Below are positions 11,308-25,100 of a stretch of 64,000 bases of DNA, in pieces (position 1 is the stretch's first letter; each line of letters begins with the position of its first letter). Below the pieces are notes generated by a model. That model was not told the DNA's origin. It saw only the letters and a program-made list of their open reading frames with translations, and searched no databases. A program made the translations under genes and the position numbers. Source of the stretch: Bicyclus anynana. Its lineage: Eukaryota > Arthropoda > Insecta > Lepidoptera > Nymphalidae. The stretch is from assembly GCF_947172395.1 (NCBI RefSeq), contig NC_069094.1:11708292-11772291 (forward strand). The letters run 5' to 3'.

Positions 11308-12606
11308 TACAGTTAATGCAGTAAAAACTGAATGTCAGTAGGTAAAGAAAATTGTGTTCCCAGAATAGATTGACTATACAAGCAGTTATTACAGTATAAT
11401 TTTATTTTACTTGCAGTCTTTTTCTTGCTTGTATTTAACTATATTATATTTGAGCAGATTCAAACATAGCTTGTGGTAATAAAATAAATCAAGTAGAATT
11501 TAAATTAAATTAGTCATGAATACAATAAGTACTTTTAACAGATAAGAAACCTGTTGACCTATACAATGAAATGTTTGAACTAAATTGTTCTCCTCAAAAG
11601 TAAGCTAATAGTTTTGTTAATTTTGTCTTTCCACTATCAACATTCTAACATCATTATTGAAGCAAAAACTATTTAATATGTAGGAGTATTACTACCAATA
11701 CATAGTATTACTTACAATGTAAATATTACATTACAACTTCTTTATATAACATTGTAAACTGTAAATTAATATTATTTTCTTATTTGCTTATATCATTAGT
11801 AACTTAAATTAATTTCATTATAAATAGTTTTCACTGTACATTAACAAAGATATTTTCAAGGTTCATAACTCATTTTTATTATTTTCTTAATTCATTTTTA
11901 TTAAGTATAAAGGAAAGTTCTGTCATAACACCTGGTGATTTGAATTATAAGAAAAAAATCATCAGAACAAAATTATTTTAGATTATACTATGTTCGACAG
12001 GCATAGGACACATAAAACATCAAAAACATTATTATCTATTTGGAACTCATTTAACATACAATATGTTAAGGGAATTTTTGGTTACATCATGGTGGGATTT
12101 TGAGAGTTTAAAAAGTGACAAATATGAATAAATATTCTTCAATATTTTTTTTTTTTACTGTTAAATTTGTTTGTTATTTAAGTTTTTAGCTGTTGTAGCA
12201 GTGTTGCGTTGCAGTTGTAACACAAAGTATTAAGATTTTATCTCTATTGCCGTTTAATCTATAGGAATTTTTTTACGTTCAATAATAGGATTTGAATTTG
12301 AATTTGCATTCAGTTACAAGAGGCTTATGCCCAGCAGTGGATGCATAATGGCTGATGATGTATCAGAATTTTTTTAAAAGGATTAACAAAAAAGTTCATA
12401 AGATCAAAACCTTTTTTCAGTTTAATCCATCAGTAATCAGTTGACTATAAACTGACTTTTGATAAAAGTCACTCCTATGAGATTTAAGATCAAACCTACA
12501 AAACTTTTCTTTATACCTATTATTGATTTTATAATTAACAATTCAGACTATTTTACTTGTAGTGCAAAAAATGCAAGCATAAAATTGCATTATCAATGTA
12601 TTGGGA
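11308..12606. other. Gene-free region downstream of TAF13
   Basis: This very AT-rich sequence should include the TAF13 3' UTR. A short RTE-type LINE 3' remnant (AGGCTTATGCCCAGCAGTGG) is at about 12313-12360. Nothing else is recognised. Confidence 0.5.
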
Positions 12607-13366
12607 TTACTTACCAACATATTTGACTTCATCAAAAGCTTTTCTAGCTTTCTTGAGCTCCTCATTCATGGTTAGAAGGTCTTTGACCCTCGCATATTTG
12701 CGTGGGTCCTTTCTCACAAGAAATATTATGTCTTCAACTTGTACTCTGCCTGGTCTGCCGACTTCCATTGCTCTATAAAACAGTATGATTTGTGTTCTTG
12801 ATGTCTGTCACAAAGAGCTACTTAAATAAACTATAATATATCATCTTTATCAGCTTATTTCAATGCCTCCTAGACCCTGAACTCCCTCCTCACAGGAGGG
12901 CAGAGCTTAGACCCTGCATGCTGCTCTACTGCAGATTGAAATTAACAGTCACTATCAGATGTAACATGCTCTCCAAGGTTCAGAGTTGTAAGTTGTACAG
13001 TTCCAGATTAGGGTTGTACTTCTCAACTCTTGGCTGACAATTAATAATGAAAACTTATTTACCTGTGTGTAGTTTCAGTGATAAATTCAATAACAAGATC
13101 TTCTAGAAAGTCGACACTCTCTGTGTAAGGATTCTGGTCATCTCCAAACCCATACATCATACATCTGAGCTCTTTACTGAACAATCTTTTTCTACCTGAC
13201 GCTGTTGCACCCAGTTGTTGTTCTGTGTCTTCATCCTCAAACTGAAAATGTTATAATATTGTTAATAAAATAAATTATTTTGACCTAAATTTCATTCAAC
13301 GTTTCTTTAATACTGCTTTGTTACCTGATCAAACTGATCTTGATTTTCTGGTGTGGGTGTAGTCAT
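12607..13366 (-). CDS. TAF13: TAF13, TFIID subunit 13 (three coding exons)
   Basis: Coding exons on the minus strand are 13325-13366, 13063-13241 and 12607-12772, totalling 387 nt (128 residues plus stop). All introns have GT/AG borders and the phases agree. The protein has an acidic, glutamine-containing N-terminus (MTTPTPENQDQFDQ). The diagnostic histone-fold region follows: KRLFSKELRCMMYGFGDDQN, then PYTESVDFLEDLVIEFITET, then GRPGRVQVEDIIFLVRKDPR and KDLLTMNEELKKARKAF. The length fits (human TAF13 is 124 residues). TAF13 pairs with TAF11 through histone folds in the general transcription factor TFIID, in the nucleus. The stop follows KYVGK. The last codons overlap a perfect donor-like GTAAGT, so an alternative extra 3' exon cannot be fully excluded. 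The gene is head to head with RBMX2 across the transposon array. Confidence 0.96.
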
Positions 13367-13761
13367 ATTGAAGTTATTCTAATTGAATTCAATAGTGTTG
13401 GATCAATAGTTTGTCTTACAGCTCCTTAAAATTTAACTTCTATAATGTTCACAATTTTAATTTAAAAAACTTTATAACCACAAACGACTGAAGAAATATT
13501 TAGAACACTGTAAACGGCAAACGGGGAAATATGAGTTATAATAGTTAATAAATAGTTTAATCTAAAAAGAAGATTAAAGTTAAAACAGTTTCAACAAACA
13601 AACCAACCAAACCAAACAAAATTAACAAAATTACAGATTATTAATAATAACACTACCACAAACACAAACGTCAAATGAAGAACCTGAAGAACAATAACAA
13701 AATAAAAAAATGATTTTTTTTATTAAACTACTTTTACTTTATGGTTCTGTGTTCTAGCCAG
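13367..13761. promoter_or_regulatory. TAF13 upstream region, left part of a shared upstream region
   Basis: These 395 bp precede the TAF13 start and end at the CAG insertion site of the tandem element array. Together with 26383-26687 they would make an upstream region of about 700 bp between two divergent genes before the insertion. No TATA box or other named motif is convincing. The assignment rests on gene orientation only. Confidence 0.45.
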
Positions 13762-14297
13762 GGGCCTAATTGTCTAACGCAAACGATTGAATTTGACAGT
13801 TAAAATCGTACGTTTTTACTTGTCAAACGGCTATTTCGGATTGTGTAAGCCAATGGAAAGCCATCGGTTGGGCATAGTTAGTTCATTACGATTAGATCGT
13901 TATTTTTATACGAAGAGTGAATGATTTGTTAAGATTTGACAGTTATTTGCGATTGTCTTCGAATTGTGTAAAGTTTTATGTTCATAGCTTATGTCAAAAA
14001 CTTACGATGGGTCTTGAGTCACCTTTGATCGTAAAACGGACAAATTGTGGATGTCCAAAATTCCAAAATAATAATTTATATTTTATTAAATATCTAAAAT
14101 TAATATTTTTTCCATTCTAAATCTCTCAATTCAGTCTCCCCGTCCACAGTTAGCATTTTTAGGACGAAACTTTGCGAAGTGTTTTGTTTGTAAACAATGA
14201 ACTCTGTTAAAAAGAGTAATAAATAATATATTCTTTGCAATGAACCTATAAAGTCAAAACAATGAAGTTAATTGAGTGCTATTAATCGATTTATATA

Positions 14298-14515
14298 GGA
14301 TGCTGAGACTTGGACTCTGAGAGAAAGTGAGAAAAAGAATATACACGCTCTAGAAATATGTTGAAGAAGAATGCTTGCATATCCTGGACACAGTCTCACT
14401 CCTCCAAGAACTGGGGATCAAACAGCATCTTTCTTCCAGCATCCAATGTCTTCTTACACACACTTTCTTTGGACGTACCAGAGAAAGAGACGATAAGTCC
14501 ATAGAGCGACATAAA
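14298..14515 (+). pseudogene. Decayed LINE reverse-transcriptase C-terminus (copy 1; also at about 18498-18715 and 22724-22935)
   Basis: Translation gives DAETWTLRESEKKNIHALE, then after a stop RRMLA, and in a shifted frame LTHTFFGRTRERDDKSIER. This pattern (x-ETWTL..E...L.A.E...RRML) matches the C-terminal part of non-LTR retrotransposon polymerases. Stops and frame changes are present in every array copy, so it was dead before the array formed. Confidence 0.6.
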
Positions 14516-15339
14516 CTCAATACCTACGATATTTAATACCATACCATGTTTTAGATTTCTGCGACATCTTGCATGTTGTTGTATCCAATGTGTTGGGATC
14601 TGTGTTCCAGGGCTTATGTGTTTAGTTAAGTTTGCTGGTTATTAAGCAAAAAGGAATCGAATTTCATTTTTAAAATTATGATTATGGCGAACGAACTCTT
14701 TCGTCATCGCTCATAGGTACATTTACATTTTCCATTGGTGCATGCCCACCCTAGGAATCCTAGGATTCTGAGCTACCGAATAGTGGTAGTGGGTGGGAGT
14801 AGAATAGGATAGGAATAGGGAATGAGTCAAAGTGAAGCTTGTCTGTCTGCTATATTATCTTAGTACACAAACTACACTTACATTGAGATTAAATGTTGAT
14901 GTGTGTATTTTATAATATGCTCAATATTAACAATTTTGCTTTACAGGATATTTGGAATATGCCCTATAACTGCAGACTCCAATATTGCAAAAAGCACCTG
15001 CAATACAGTGGAATAACATATTGGTGTGCTGAAGAAAAGATGGCAAAGGCTTTTAGCTGATAGGTCATTGTACTGATGACCCTGTTATCTGGTCAAATCA
15101 TAAATGTGTGTGTATTATCAAAATATTTACATAGATTGTGAAATGCTGATGATATTTGATTTGGTCTTTGATATTTGAAAATAAAAGAATACTTACTTCG
15201 CTAAGTTTGTTTTATGTAGTCTTTTCCAAAACTAAAGCTTTCAGTTTAACATTTTACTATTAATATTTTTTTTTACCATTACAATAATTAAATAAATTAT
15301 TCAAAAAAATGTAGTTGTAAAAATACATTTATAATACCT

Positions 15340-15580
15340 GTGTATGTTCACCCCCCTGCAGTTTCACCCACATAATTCCTGTTCCCGTGGGAAGGAATAT
15401 ATGGCCTATAATACTCAAATGTGGATTTTTATTGGTAAAATAATCTTCAACATTGGTTCAGTAGGTCCAGTGTTTACCCCTACAATCTCACAAACTGTAT
15501 CTTTTTATTACAGTATATTGACTACTAGTATTCTAAGAATTATGAAAAAGACACCTCTGAGGGTGAAATAGGGGTTGGAA
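15340..15580 (-). mobile_element. Helitron-like fragment inside array copy 1 (also at about 19570-19805 and 23785-24010)
   Basis: It contains CTGCAGTTTCACCCACATAATTCC..GTTCCCGTGGGAAGG, the complement of the GTGAAACCG..GGAACGGGAACC part of lepidopteran Helitron-like elements. The terminal CTAG is lost. The 75-76 codon open frames here follow from this repeat. Confidence 0.5.
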
Positions 15581-16250
15581 GTTTATAAAAAAAAGATTTT
15601 TTTAAGTTTATTTATTATAATAATAATAAATACAGTAAACATAGACTTTCAGGTAGACATTTTTTAAACCCTGAAACCACAAAGCTTAAAAATAATCAAA
15701 TATATACTTCTCATCCAAACAGTCGGCCTGTACAGTACTTGCAGACACTGTTTTGATGATTAGTATATTTTCTTAAATCAGAAAAACGAGTCATCATCAT
15801 GGATCAGTCATCAATCATGGATTCAGCCCTGCCCACTGTACTTGACAACATATTGGCCATACTTAAATGTTAAAGCATGTTTATTTTTAAATATGTTTTA
15901 CTGTAAATAAATTATTACAGATGCTATCTTTCTAACAGCTAGCAGGATAGGTACAATGAAGTTACACACTAAATAATCAAATTTATTTTATAATTAACAA
16001 AAATGAGTAAGAATATAGATGGATGGCTGACATAGAGAGCTCCTGGAATTAGACACACACACACACCACATAATTCTTAAGCTGGCTCAGCTAGTCAGTC
16101 TTGTTGTCAAAGCACTCATCGTCATGTCTCTGAGTCAATATCAGTGGTTCATCATAATGGTCTGTTCATAATAATCAATTTAGTCTGAAATTAAAAAAAA
16201 AAAAATATTTCATACTAAAAGTTACATAGAATCTTTGAGAGGAAAACATT

Positions 16251-16533
16251 AGCAGTGGTGTCCTGGGTTTGATCCCTGGCTGGGCCGATTGAGATTTTCT
16301 CAATTGGTCTAGGTCTGGCTGGTGGGAGGCTTCGGCCAGTTATCACCTTACTGGCAAAGACCTACCACTAAGCGATTTAGCATTCCGGTATGATGCCATG
16401 TAGAAACCAAAAGGGGTGTGGATTGTCTTACTACTCCTAACAAGTTAGCCCGTTACCATCTTAGATTACATCGTCACTTACCATCAGGTGAGATTGTAGT
16501 CAAGGGCTAACTTGTAAAGAATAAAAAAAAAAC
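16251..16533 (+). mobile_element. SINE family 1 inside array copy 1 (also at about 20482-20762 and 24685-24942)
   Basis: The A-box end is missing. It has a B-box-like GGGTTTGATCCC, the usual body and the tail GGGCTAACTTGTAAAGAATA plus poly(A). It occurs at the same site in all three array copies, so it was inserted before the tandem amplification. Confidence 0.8.
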
Positions 16534-16604
16534 CTGCTCCAATGTGGATTGGTAGTTATGGTGTTAATATACCACTATCAGATGTTAATGATAATTAATG
16601 TTCT

Positions 16605-16742
16605 GAAGGTCCTGTGTTTGATCCCCGGCTGGACCAATTGAGACTTACGGCCAAGCGATTTAGCATTCCGGTGTGATGATGTGTAGCAACTGAAAGGGTT
16701 GTGGATTTTCAGTTTAAATTGTAAAGAATAAAAAATAAAATA
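16605..16742 (+). mobile_element. Second, shortened SINE family 1 in array copy 1 (also at about 20833-20970 and 25015-25152)
   Basis: It runs from GAAGGTCCTGTGTTTGATCCCCGGCTGG through GATTTAGCATTCCGGT to TTGTAAAGAATAAAA, with a large internal deletion relative to the full element. Confidence 0.65.
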
Positions 16743-17962
16743 AAACAGTAACATTTTGCTCTCAGTAGAGGATTTTGAATGGTATATCTAAATGCCTAGA
16801 TAAACTAACTCTGCGAACCCATTGTAATTATGACACTGTTGTTGGCTGGTGAAGAAATAAAACACCCTAAAGAGCTAGAGAACTGTTCAAATCCTTTAAT
16901 AATAAGTCTGTTTGTGAAGTCACTCATCACACACTTAGGTAAACCTATGTATATTAGTGCCGATTCATACGAGACTTAGAGATTAACACTGGGATAAAAA
17001 TAACAAGCGGACTTTTCTAAGAGACAGAGGAAATGCCCACCCTCTCCTTTTGCGCAGCCCGGATGTGCTAAATACTTCCGAACAAAGAAATTACTGCTAT
17101 AACTAGTGCAGGGACATGTAGTAGACAAGCAGCGCGATTACTTATTAATCGGTCATTGTTGATTGTTCTTCAGTTGGCTAACTGTAAGTTAACTACTTGT
17201 AGTTACGCTAACCACCTTAGCCCTGCCTTGCCTGAATTAAGGGTTGTTTTAATGAGAAACTTCTTAAGAAATGGACATCGACAAAATTAGATAGAGGTAG
17301 TTTTCTTTTTTGTTTATACTTTTATATTTTTGATTAACAATAACACAAACGAAGTAAACTTTGCTCCTAAGATCACTATAATTTAGTAAAACTTTGCTCA
17401 ATTTCTAAATTCTCTTTAAAACCTGAAAAATAAAAATTTTGTTTTGTTTTGTTAAATTAAAATTTCTAATCCACAGGTTATTAATATGCTATGTTTCACC
17501 ACAGACTAATAGGATACCCCGTTATTTTGACACTAGCCTACACAGACAACAGGGAGATTACCAAATAGTCCAAATAGCCCTTGGTTAAATTCGTTAATTG
17601 CGTTTTGTTACTTGAGTTGCATGTACCATTTTCTCACGCTATTTTCTTCAATAGTAGATATTTTTCGTGAAATTTAATACTTCTTTAATGTTTTAAACAA
17701 AAGACATAAAACTTTGTTAAAATATATGCATTATTATGGAGTTTGACTTAAATTTGATACTATTATTAACGATAATTTCACTATCGTTTTGCATAAACAA
17801 TACGCAATCTTCATGAATGATTTCAGTTCATCGTTCACCATCCGGTCTTCATATAATGAACTAAATTAGACAATACCAATGTAAAGTTACGATTGATCGT
17901 TGATCGTAGCCGATCGTATGAACTTTACGATCAATGAACTCCGTTAGACAATTAGGCCCCAG

Positions 17963-20900
17963 GGGCCTAATTGTCTAACGCAAACGATTGAATTTGACAG
18001 TTGAAATCGTACGTTTTTACTTGTCAAACGGCTATTTCGGATTGTGTAAGCCAATGGAAAGCCATCGGTTGGGCATAGTTAGTTCATTACGATTAGATCG
18101 TTATTTTTATACGAAGAGTGAATGATTTGTTAAGATTTGACAGTTATTTGCGATTGTCTTCGAATTGTGTAAAGTTTTATGTTCATGGCTTATGTCAAAA
18201 ACTTACGATGGGTCTTGAGTCACCTTTGATCGTAAAACGGACAAATTGTGGATGTCCAAAATTCCAAAATAATAATTTATATTTTGTTAAATATCTAAAA
18301 TTAATATTTTATTCCATTCTAAATCTCTCAATTCAGTCTCCCCGTCCACAGTTAGCATTTTTAGGACGAAACTTTGCGAAGTGTTTTGTTTGTAAACAAT
18401 GAACTCTGTTAAAAAGAGTAATAAATAATATATTCTTTGCAATGAACCTATAAAGTCAAAACAATGAAGTTAATTGAGTGCTATTAATCGATTTATATAG
18501 GATGCTGAGACTTGGACTCTGAGAGAAAGTGAGAAAAAGAATATACACGCTCTAGAAATATGTTGAAGAAGAATGCTTGAATATCCTGGACACAGTCTCA
18601 CTCCTCCAAGAACTGGGGATCAAACAGCATCTTTCTTCCAGCATCCAATGTCTTCTTACACACACTTTCTTTGGACGTACCAGAGAAAGAGACGATAAGT
18701 CCATAGAGCGACATAAACTCAATACCTACGATATTTAATACCATACCATGTTTTAGATTTCTGCGACATCTTGCATGTTGTTGTATTCAGTGTGTTGGAA
18801 TATGTGTTCCAGGGCTTATGTGTGTGGTTTAGTTAAGTTTGCTGGTTATTAAGCAAAAAGGAATCGAATTTCATTTTTAAAATTATGATTATGGCGAACG
18901 AACTCTTTCGTCATCGCTCATAGGTACATTTACATTTTCCATTGGTGCATGCCCACCCTAGGAATCCTAGGATTCTGAGCTACCAAATAGGAATAGGAAA
19001 TAATAGTAGATAAGCCAATGGGTGGGAGTAGAATAGGATAGGAATAGGGAATGAGTCAAAGCGAAGCTTGTCTGTCTGCTATATTATCTTAGTACACAAA
19101 CTTCACTTACATTGAGACTAAATGTTGATGTGTGTATTTTATAATATGCTCAATATTAACAATTTTGCTTTACAGGATATTTGGAATATGCCCTATAACT
19201 GCAGACTCCAATATTGCAAAAAGCACCTGCAATACAGTGGAATAACATATTGGTGTGCTGAAGAAAAGATGGCAAAGGCTTTTAGCTGATAGGACATTGT
19301 ACTGATGACCCTGTTATCTGGTCAAATCATAAATGTGTGTGTATTATCAAAATATTTGCATAGATTGTGAAATGCTGATGATATTTGATTTGGTCTTTGA
19401 TATTTGAAAATAAAAGAATACTTACTTCGCTGAGTTTGTTTTTTGTAGTCTTTTCCAAAACTAAAGCTTTCAGTTTAACATTTTACTATTAATATTTTTT
19501 TTTACCATTACAATAATTAAATAAATTATTCAAAAAAGTGTAGTTGTAAAAAATACATTTATAATACCTGTGTATGTTCACCCCCTGCAGTTTCACCCAC
19601 ATAATTCCTGTTCCCGTGGGAAGGAATACATGGCCTATAATACTCAAATGTGGATTTTTATTGGTAAAATAATCTTCAACATTGGTTCAGTAGGTCCAGT
19701 GTTTACCCCTACAATCTCACAAACTGTATCTTTTTATTACAGTATCTTGACTACTAGTATTCTAAGAATTATGAAAATGACACCTCTGAGGGTGAAATAG
19801 GGGTTGGAAGTTTATAAAAAAAAGATTTTTTAAGTTTATTTATTATAATAATAATAAATACAGTAAACATAGACTTTCAGTTAGACATTTTTTAAACCCT
19901 GAAACCACAAAGATTAAAAATAATCAACTATATACTTCTCATCCAAACAGTCAGCCTGTACAGTACTTGCAGACACTGTTTTGATGATTAGTATATTTTC
20001 TTAAATCAGAAAAACGAGTCATCATCATGGATCAGTCATCAATCATGGATTCAGCCCTGCCCACTGTACTTGACAACATATTGGCCATACTTAAATGTTA
20101 AAGCATGTTTATTTTTAAATATGTTTTACCGTAAATAAATTATTACAGATGCTATCTTTCTAACAGCTAGCAGGATAGGTACAATGAAGTTACACACTAA
20201 ATAATCAAATTTATTTTATAATTAACAAAAATGAGTAAGAATATAGATGGATGGCTGACATAGAGAGCTCCTGGGATTACACACACACACACACCACTAA
20301 TTCTTAAGCTGGCTCAGCTAGTCAGTCTTGTTGTCAAAGCACTCATCTTCATGTCTCTGAGTCAATATCAGTGGTTCATCATAATGGTCTGTTCATAATA
20401 ATCAATTTAGTCTGAAATTAAAAAAAAAAAATTAATCTTTCATACCAAAAGTTAGATAGAATCTTTGCGAGGAAAACATTAGCAGTGGTGTCCTGGGTTT
20501 GATCCCTGGCTGGGCCGATTGAGGTTTTCTCAATTGGTCTAGGTCTGGCTGGTGGGAGGCTTCGGCCAGTTACCACCTTACTGGCAAAGACCTACCACTA
20601 AACGATTTAGCATTCCGGTACGATGCCATGTAGAAACCAAAAGGGGTGTGGATTGTCTTACTACTCCTAACAAGTTAGCCCGTTACCATCATAGATTACA
20701 TCATCACTTACCATCAGGTGAGATTGTAGTCAAGGGCTAACTTGTAAAGAATAAAAAAAAAACCTGCTCCAATGTGGATTGGTAGTTATGATGTTAATAT
20801 ACCACTATCAGATGTTAATGATAATTAATGTTCCGAAGGTCCTGTGTTTGATCCCCGGCTGGACCAATTGAGACTTACGGCCAAGCAATTTAGCATTCCG

Positions 20901-22185
20901 GTGTGATGACGTGTAGCAACTGAAAGGGTTGTGGATTTTCAGTTTAAATTGTAAAGAATAAAAAATAAAATATAACAGTAACATTTTGCTCTCAGTAGAG
21001 GATTTTGAATGGTATATCTAAATGCCTAGATAAACTAACTCTGCGAACCCATTGTAATTATGACACTGTTGTTGGCTGGTGAAGGAATAAAACACCCTAA
21101 AGAGCTAGAGAACTGTTCAAATCCTTTAATAATAAGTCTGTTTGTGAAGTCACTAATCACACACTTAGGTAAACCTATGTATATTAGTGCCGATTCATAC
21201 GAGACTTAGAGATTAACACTGGGATAAAAATAACATGCGGACTTTTCTAAGAGACAGAGGAAATGCCCACTCTCTCCTTTTGCGCAGCCTGGATGTGCTA
21301 AATACTTCCAAACAAAGAAATTACTGCTATAACTAGTGCAGGGACATGAAGTAGACAAGCAGCGCGATCACTTATTAATCGGGCATTGTTGATTGTTCTT
21401 CAGTTGGCTAACTGTAAGTTAACCACTTGTAGTTACGCTAACCACCTTAGCCCTGCCTTGCCTGAGTTAAGGGTTGTTTTAATGAGAAACTTCTTAAGAA
21501 ATGGACATCGACAAAATTAGATAGAGGTAGTTTTTCTTTTTTGTTTACTTTTATATTTTTGATTAACAATAACACAAACGAAGTAAACTTTGCTCCTAAG
21601 ATCACTATAATTTAGTAAAACTTTGCTCAATTTCTAAATTCTCTTTAAAACCTGAAAAATAAAAATTTTGTTTTGTAAAAAATTTAAATTTCTAATCCAC
21701 AGGTTATTAATATGCTATGTTTCACCACAGACTAATAGGATACCCCGTTATTTTGACACTAGCCTACACAGACAACAGGGAGATTACCAAATAGTCCAAA
21801 TAGCCCTTGGTTAAATTCGTTAATTGCGTTTTGTTACTTGAGTTGCATGTACCATTTTCTCACGCTATTGTCTTCAATAGTAGATATTTGTCGTGAAATT
21901 TAATGCTTCTTTAATGTTTTAAACAAAAGATATAAAACTTTGTTAAAATATATGCATTATTATGGAGTTTGACTTAAATTTGATAATATTATTAACGATA
22001 GTTTCACTATCGTTTTGCATAAACAATACGCAATCTTCATGAATGATTTCAGTTCATCGTTCACCATCCGGTCTTCATATAATGAATTAAATTAGACAAT
22101 ACCAATGTAAAGTTACGATTGATCGTTGATCGTAGCCGATCGTATGAACTTTACGATCAATGAAGTCCGTTAGACAATTAGGCCC
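17963..22185. mobile_element. 4.2-kb element, array copy 2
   Basis: Direct repeat of 13762-17959 with scattered substitutions and small indels. It has the same 18-bp ends and is separated from copies 1 and 3 by single CAG triplets (17960-17962 and 22186-22188). The AATAGGAAATAATAG segment at about 18990 is present, as in copy 3. The same internal LINE, Helitron and SINE remnants occur at corresponding positions. Confidence 0.88.
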
Positions 22186-22188
22186 CAG

Positions 22189-25100
22189 GGGCCTAATTGT
22201 CTAACGCAAACGATTGAATTTGACAGTTGAAATCGTACGTTTTTACTTGTCAAACGGCTATTTCGGATTGTGTAAGCCAATGGAAAGCCATCGGTTGGGC
22301 ATAGTTAGTTCATTACGATTAGATCGTTATTTTTATACGAAGAGTGAATGATTTGTTAAGATTTGACAGTTATTTGCGATTGTCTTCGAATTGTGTAAAG
22401 TTTTATGTTCATGGCTTATGTCAAAAACTTACGATGGGTCTTGAGTCACCTTTGATCGTAAAACGGACAAATTGTGGATGTCCAAAATTCCAAAATAATA
22501 ATTTATATTTTATTAAATATCTAAAATTAATATTTTTTTCCATTCTAAATCTCTCAATTCAGTCTCCCCGTCCACAGTTAGCATTTTTAGGACGAAACTT
22601 TGCGAAGTGTTTTGTTTGTAAACAATGAACTCTGTTAAAAAGAGTAATAAATAATATATTCTTTGCAATGAACCTATAAAGTCAAAACAATGAAGTTAAT
22701 TGAGTGCTATTAATCGATTTATATAGGATGCTGAGACTTGGACTCTGAGAGAAAGTGAGAAAAAGAATATACACGCTCTAGAAATGTGTTGAAGAAGAAT
22801 GCTTGCATATCCTGGACACAGTCTCACTCCTCCAAGAACTGGGGATCAAACAGCATCTTTCTTCCAGCATCCAATGTCTTCTTACACACACTTTCTTTGT
22901 ACGTACCAGAGAAAGAGACGATAAGTCCATAGAGCGACATAAACTCAATACCTACGATATTTAATACCATACCATGTTTTAGATTTCTGCGACATCTAGC
23001 ATGTTGTTGTATCCAATGTGTTGGGATCTGTGTTCCAGTGCTTATGTGTGTGGTTTAGTTAAGTTTGCTGGTTATCAAGCAAAAAGGAATCGAATTTCAT
23101 TATTATCGAATAAAATTATGATTATGGCGAACGAACTCTTTCGTCATCGCTCATAGGTACATTTACATTTTCCATTGATGCATGTCCACCCTAGGAATCC
23201 TAGGATTCTGAGCTACCGAATAGGAATAGGAAATAATAGTAGATAAGCCAATGGGTGGGAGTAGAATAGGATAGGAATAGGGAATGAGTCAAAGCGAAGC
23301 TTGTCTGTCTGCTATATTATCTTAGTACACAAACTACACTTACATTGAGACTAAATGTTGATGTGTGTATTTTATAATATGCTCAATATTAACAATTTTG
23401 CTTTACAGGATATTTGGAATATGCCCTATAACTGCAGACTCCAATATTGCAAAAAGCACCTGCAATACAGTGGAATAACATATTGGTGTGCTGAAGAAGA
23501 GATGGCAAAGGCTTTTAGCTGATAGGACATTGTACTGATGACCCTGTTATCTGGTCAAATCATAAATGTGTGTGTATTATCAAAATATTTATATTTGATT
23601 TGGTCTTTGATATTTGAAAATAAAAGAATACTTACTTCGCTGAGTTTGTTTTTTGTAGTACTATCCAAAACTAAAGCTTTCAGTTTAACATTTTACTATT
23701 AATATTTTTTTTTACCATTACAATAATTAAATAAATTATTCAAAAAAGTGTAGTTGTAAAAAATACATTTATAATACCTGTGTATGTTCACCCCCCTGCA
23801 GTTTCACCCACATAATTCCTGTTCCCGTGGGAAGGAATACATGGCCTATAATACTCAAATGTGGATTTTTATTGGTAAAATAATCTTCAACATTGGTTCA
23901 GTAGGTCCAGTGTTTACCCCTACAATCTCACAAACTGTATCTTTTATTACAGTATCTTGACTACTAGTATTCTAAGAATTATGAAAATGACACCTCTGAG
24001 GGTGAAATAGGGGTTGGAAGTTTATAAAAAAAAGATTTTTTTAAGTTTATTTATTATAATAATAATAAATACAGTAAACGTAGACTTTCAGTTAGACATT
24101 TTTTTAAACCCACACAGCTTAAAAATAATCAAATATATACTTCTCATCCAAACATTCGGCCTGTACAGTACTTGCAGACACTGTTTTGATGATTAGTATA
24201 TTTTCTTAAATCAGAAAAACAAGTCATCATCATGGATCAGCCATCAATCATGGATTCAGCCCTGCCCACTGTACTTGACAACATATTGGCCATACTTAAA
24301 TGTTAAAGCATGTTTATTTTTAAATATGTTTTACCGCAAATAAATTATTACAGATGCTATCTTTCTAACAGCTAGCAGGATAGGTATAATGAAGTTACAC
24401 ACTAAATAATCAAATTTATTTTATAATTAACAAAAATGAGTAAGAATATAGATGGATGGCTGACATAGAGAGTTCCTAGAATTAGACACACACACACCAC
24501 ATAATTCTTAAGCTGGCTCAGCTAGTCAGTCTTGTTGTCAAAGCACTCATCTTCATGTCTCTGAGTCAATATCAGTGGTTCATCATAATGGTCTGTTCAT
24601 AATAATCAATTTAGTCTGAAATTAAAAAAAAAATTAATATTTCATACTAAAAGTTAGATAGAATCTTTGAGAGGAAAACATTAGCAGTGGTGTCCAACCA
24701 ATTGAGGTTTTCTCAATTGGTCTAGGTCTGGCTGGTGGGAGGCTTCGGCCAGTTACCACCTTACTGGCAAAGACCTACTACTAAGCGATTTAGCATTCCG
24801 GTACGATGCCATGTAGAAACTAAAAGGGGTGTGGATTGTCTTACTACTCCTAACAAGTTAGCTCGTTACCATCTTAGATTACATCATCACTTACCATCAG
24901 GTGAGATTGTAGTCAAGGGCTAACTTGTAAAGAATAAAAAAAAAACCTGCTCCAATGTGGATTGGTAGTTATGGTGTTAATATACCACTATCAGATGTTA
25001 ATGATAATTAATGTTCCGAAGGTCCTGTGTTTGATCCCCGGCTGGTCCAATTGAGACATACGGCCAAGCGATTTAGCATTCCGGTGTGATGACGTGTAGC

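Larger units (their letters stand above)
13762..17959. mobile_element. 4.2-kb terminal-inverted-repeat element, array copy 1
   Basis: It starts GGGCCTAATTGTCTAACG and ends with the exact complement CGTTAGACAATTAGGCCC (18-bp inverted repeats), flanked by CAG at 13759-13761 and 17960-17962. A CAG (CWG) duplication with GGGCC ends fits a PIF/Harbinger-type element, but no transposase frame is present, so it appears non-autonomous. Inside are a decayed LINE reverse-transcriptase tail (about 14300-14515), a Helitron-like fragment (about 15340-15580), an (AC)n run near 16052 and two family-1 SINE copies. Compared with copies 2 and 3 it lacks about 22 bp near 14785 (the AATAGGAAATAATAG region). Confidence 0.85.

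Noticed and set aside
12596..12778. 60-codon plus-strand open frame
   Set aside because: Shadow of TAF13 exon 3 on the other strand.
15344..15571. 75-codon frame repeated in the array units
   Set aside because: It reads through the antisense of a Helitron-like fragment; its conservation follows from the tandem duplication.
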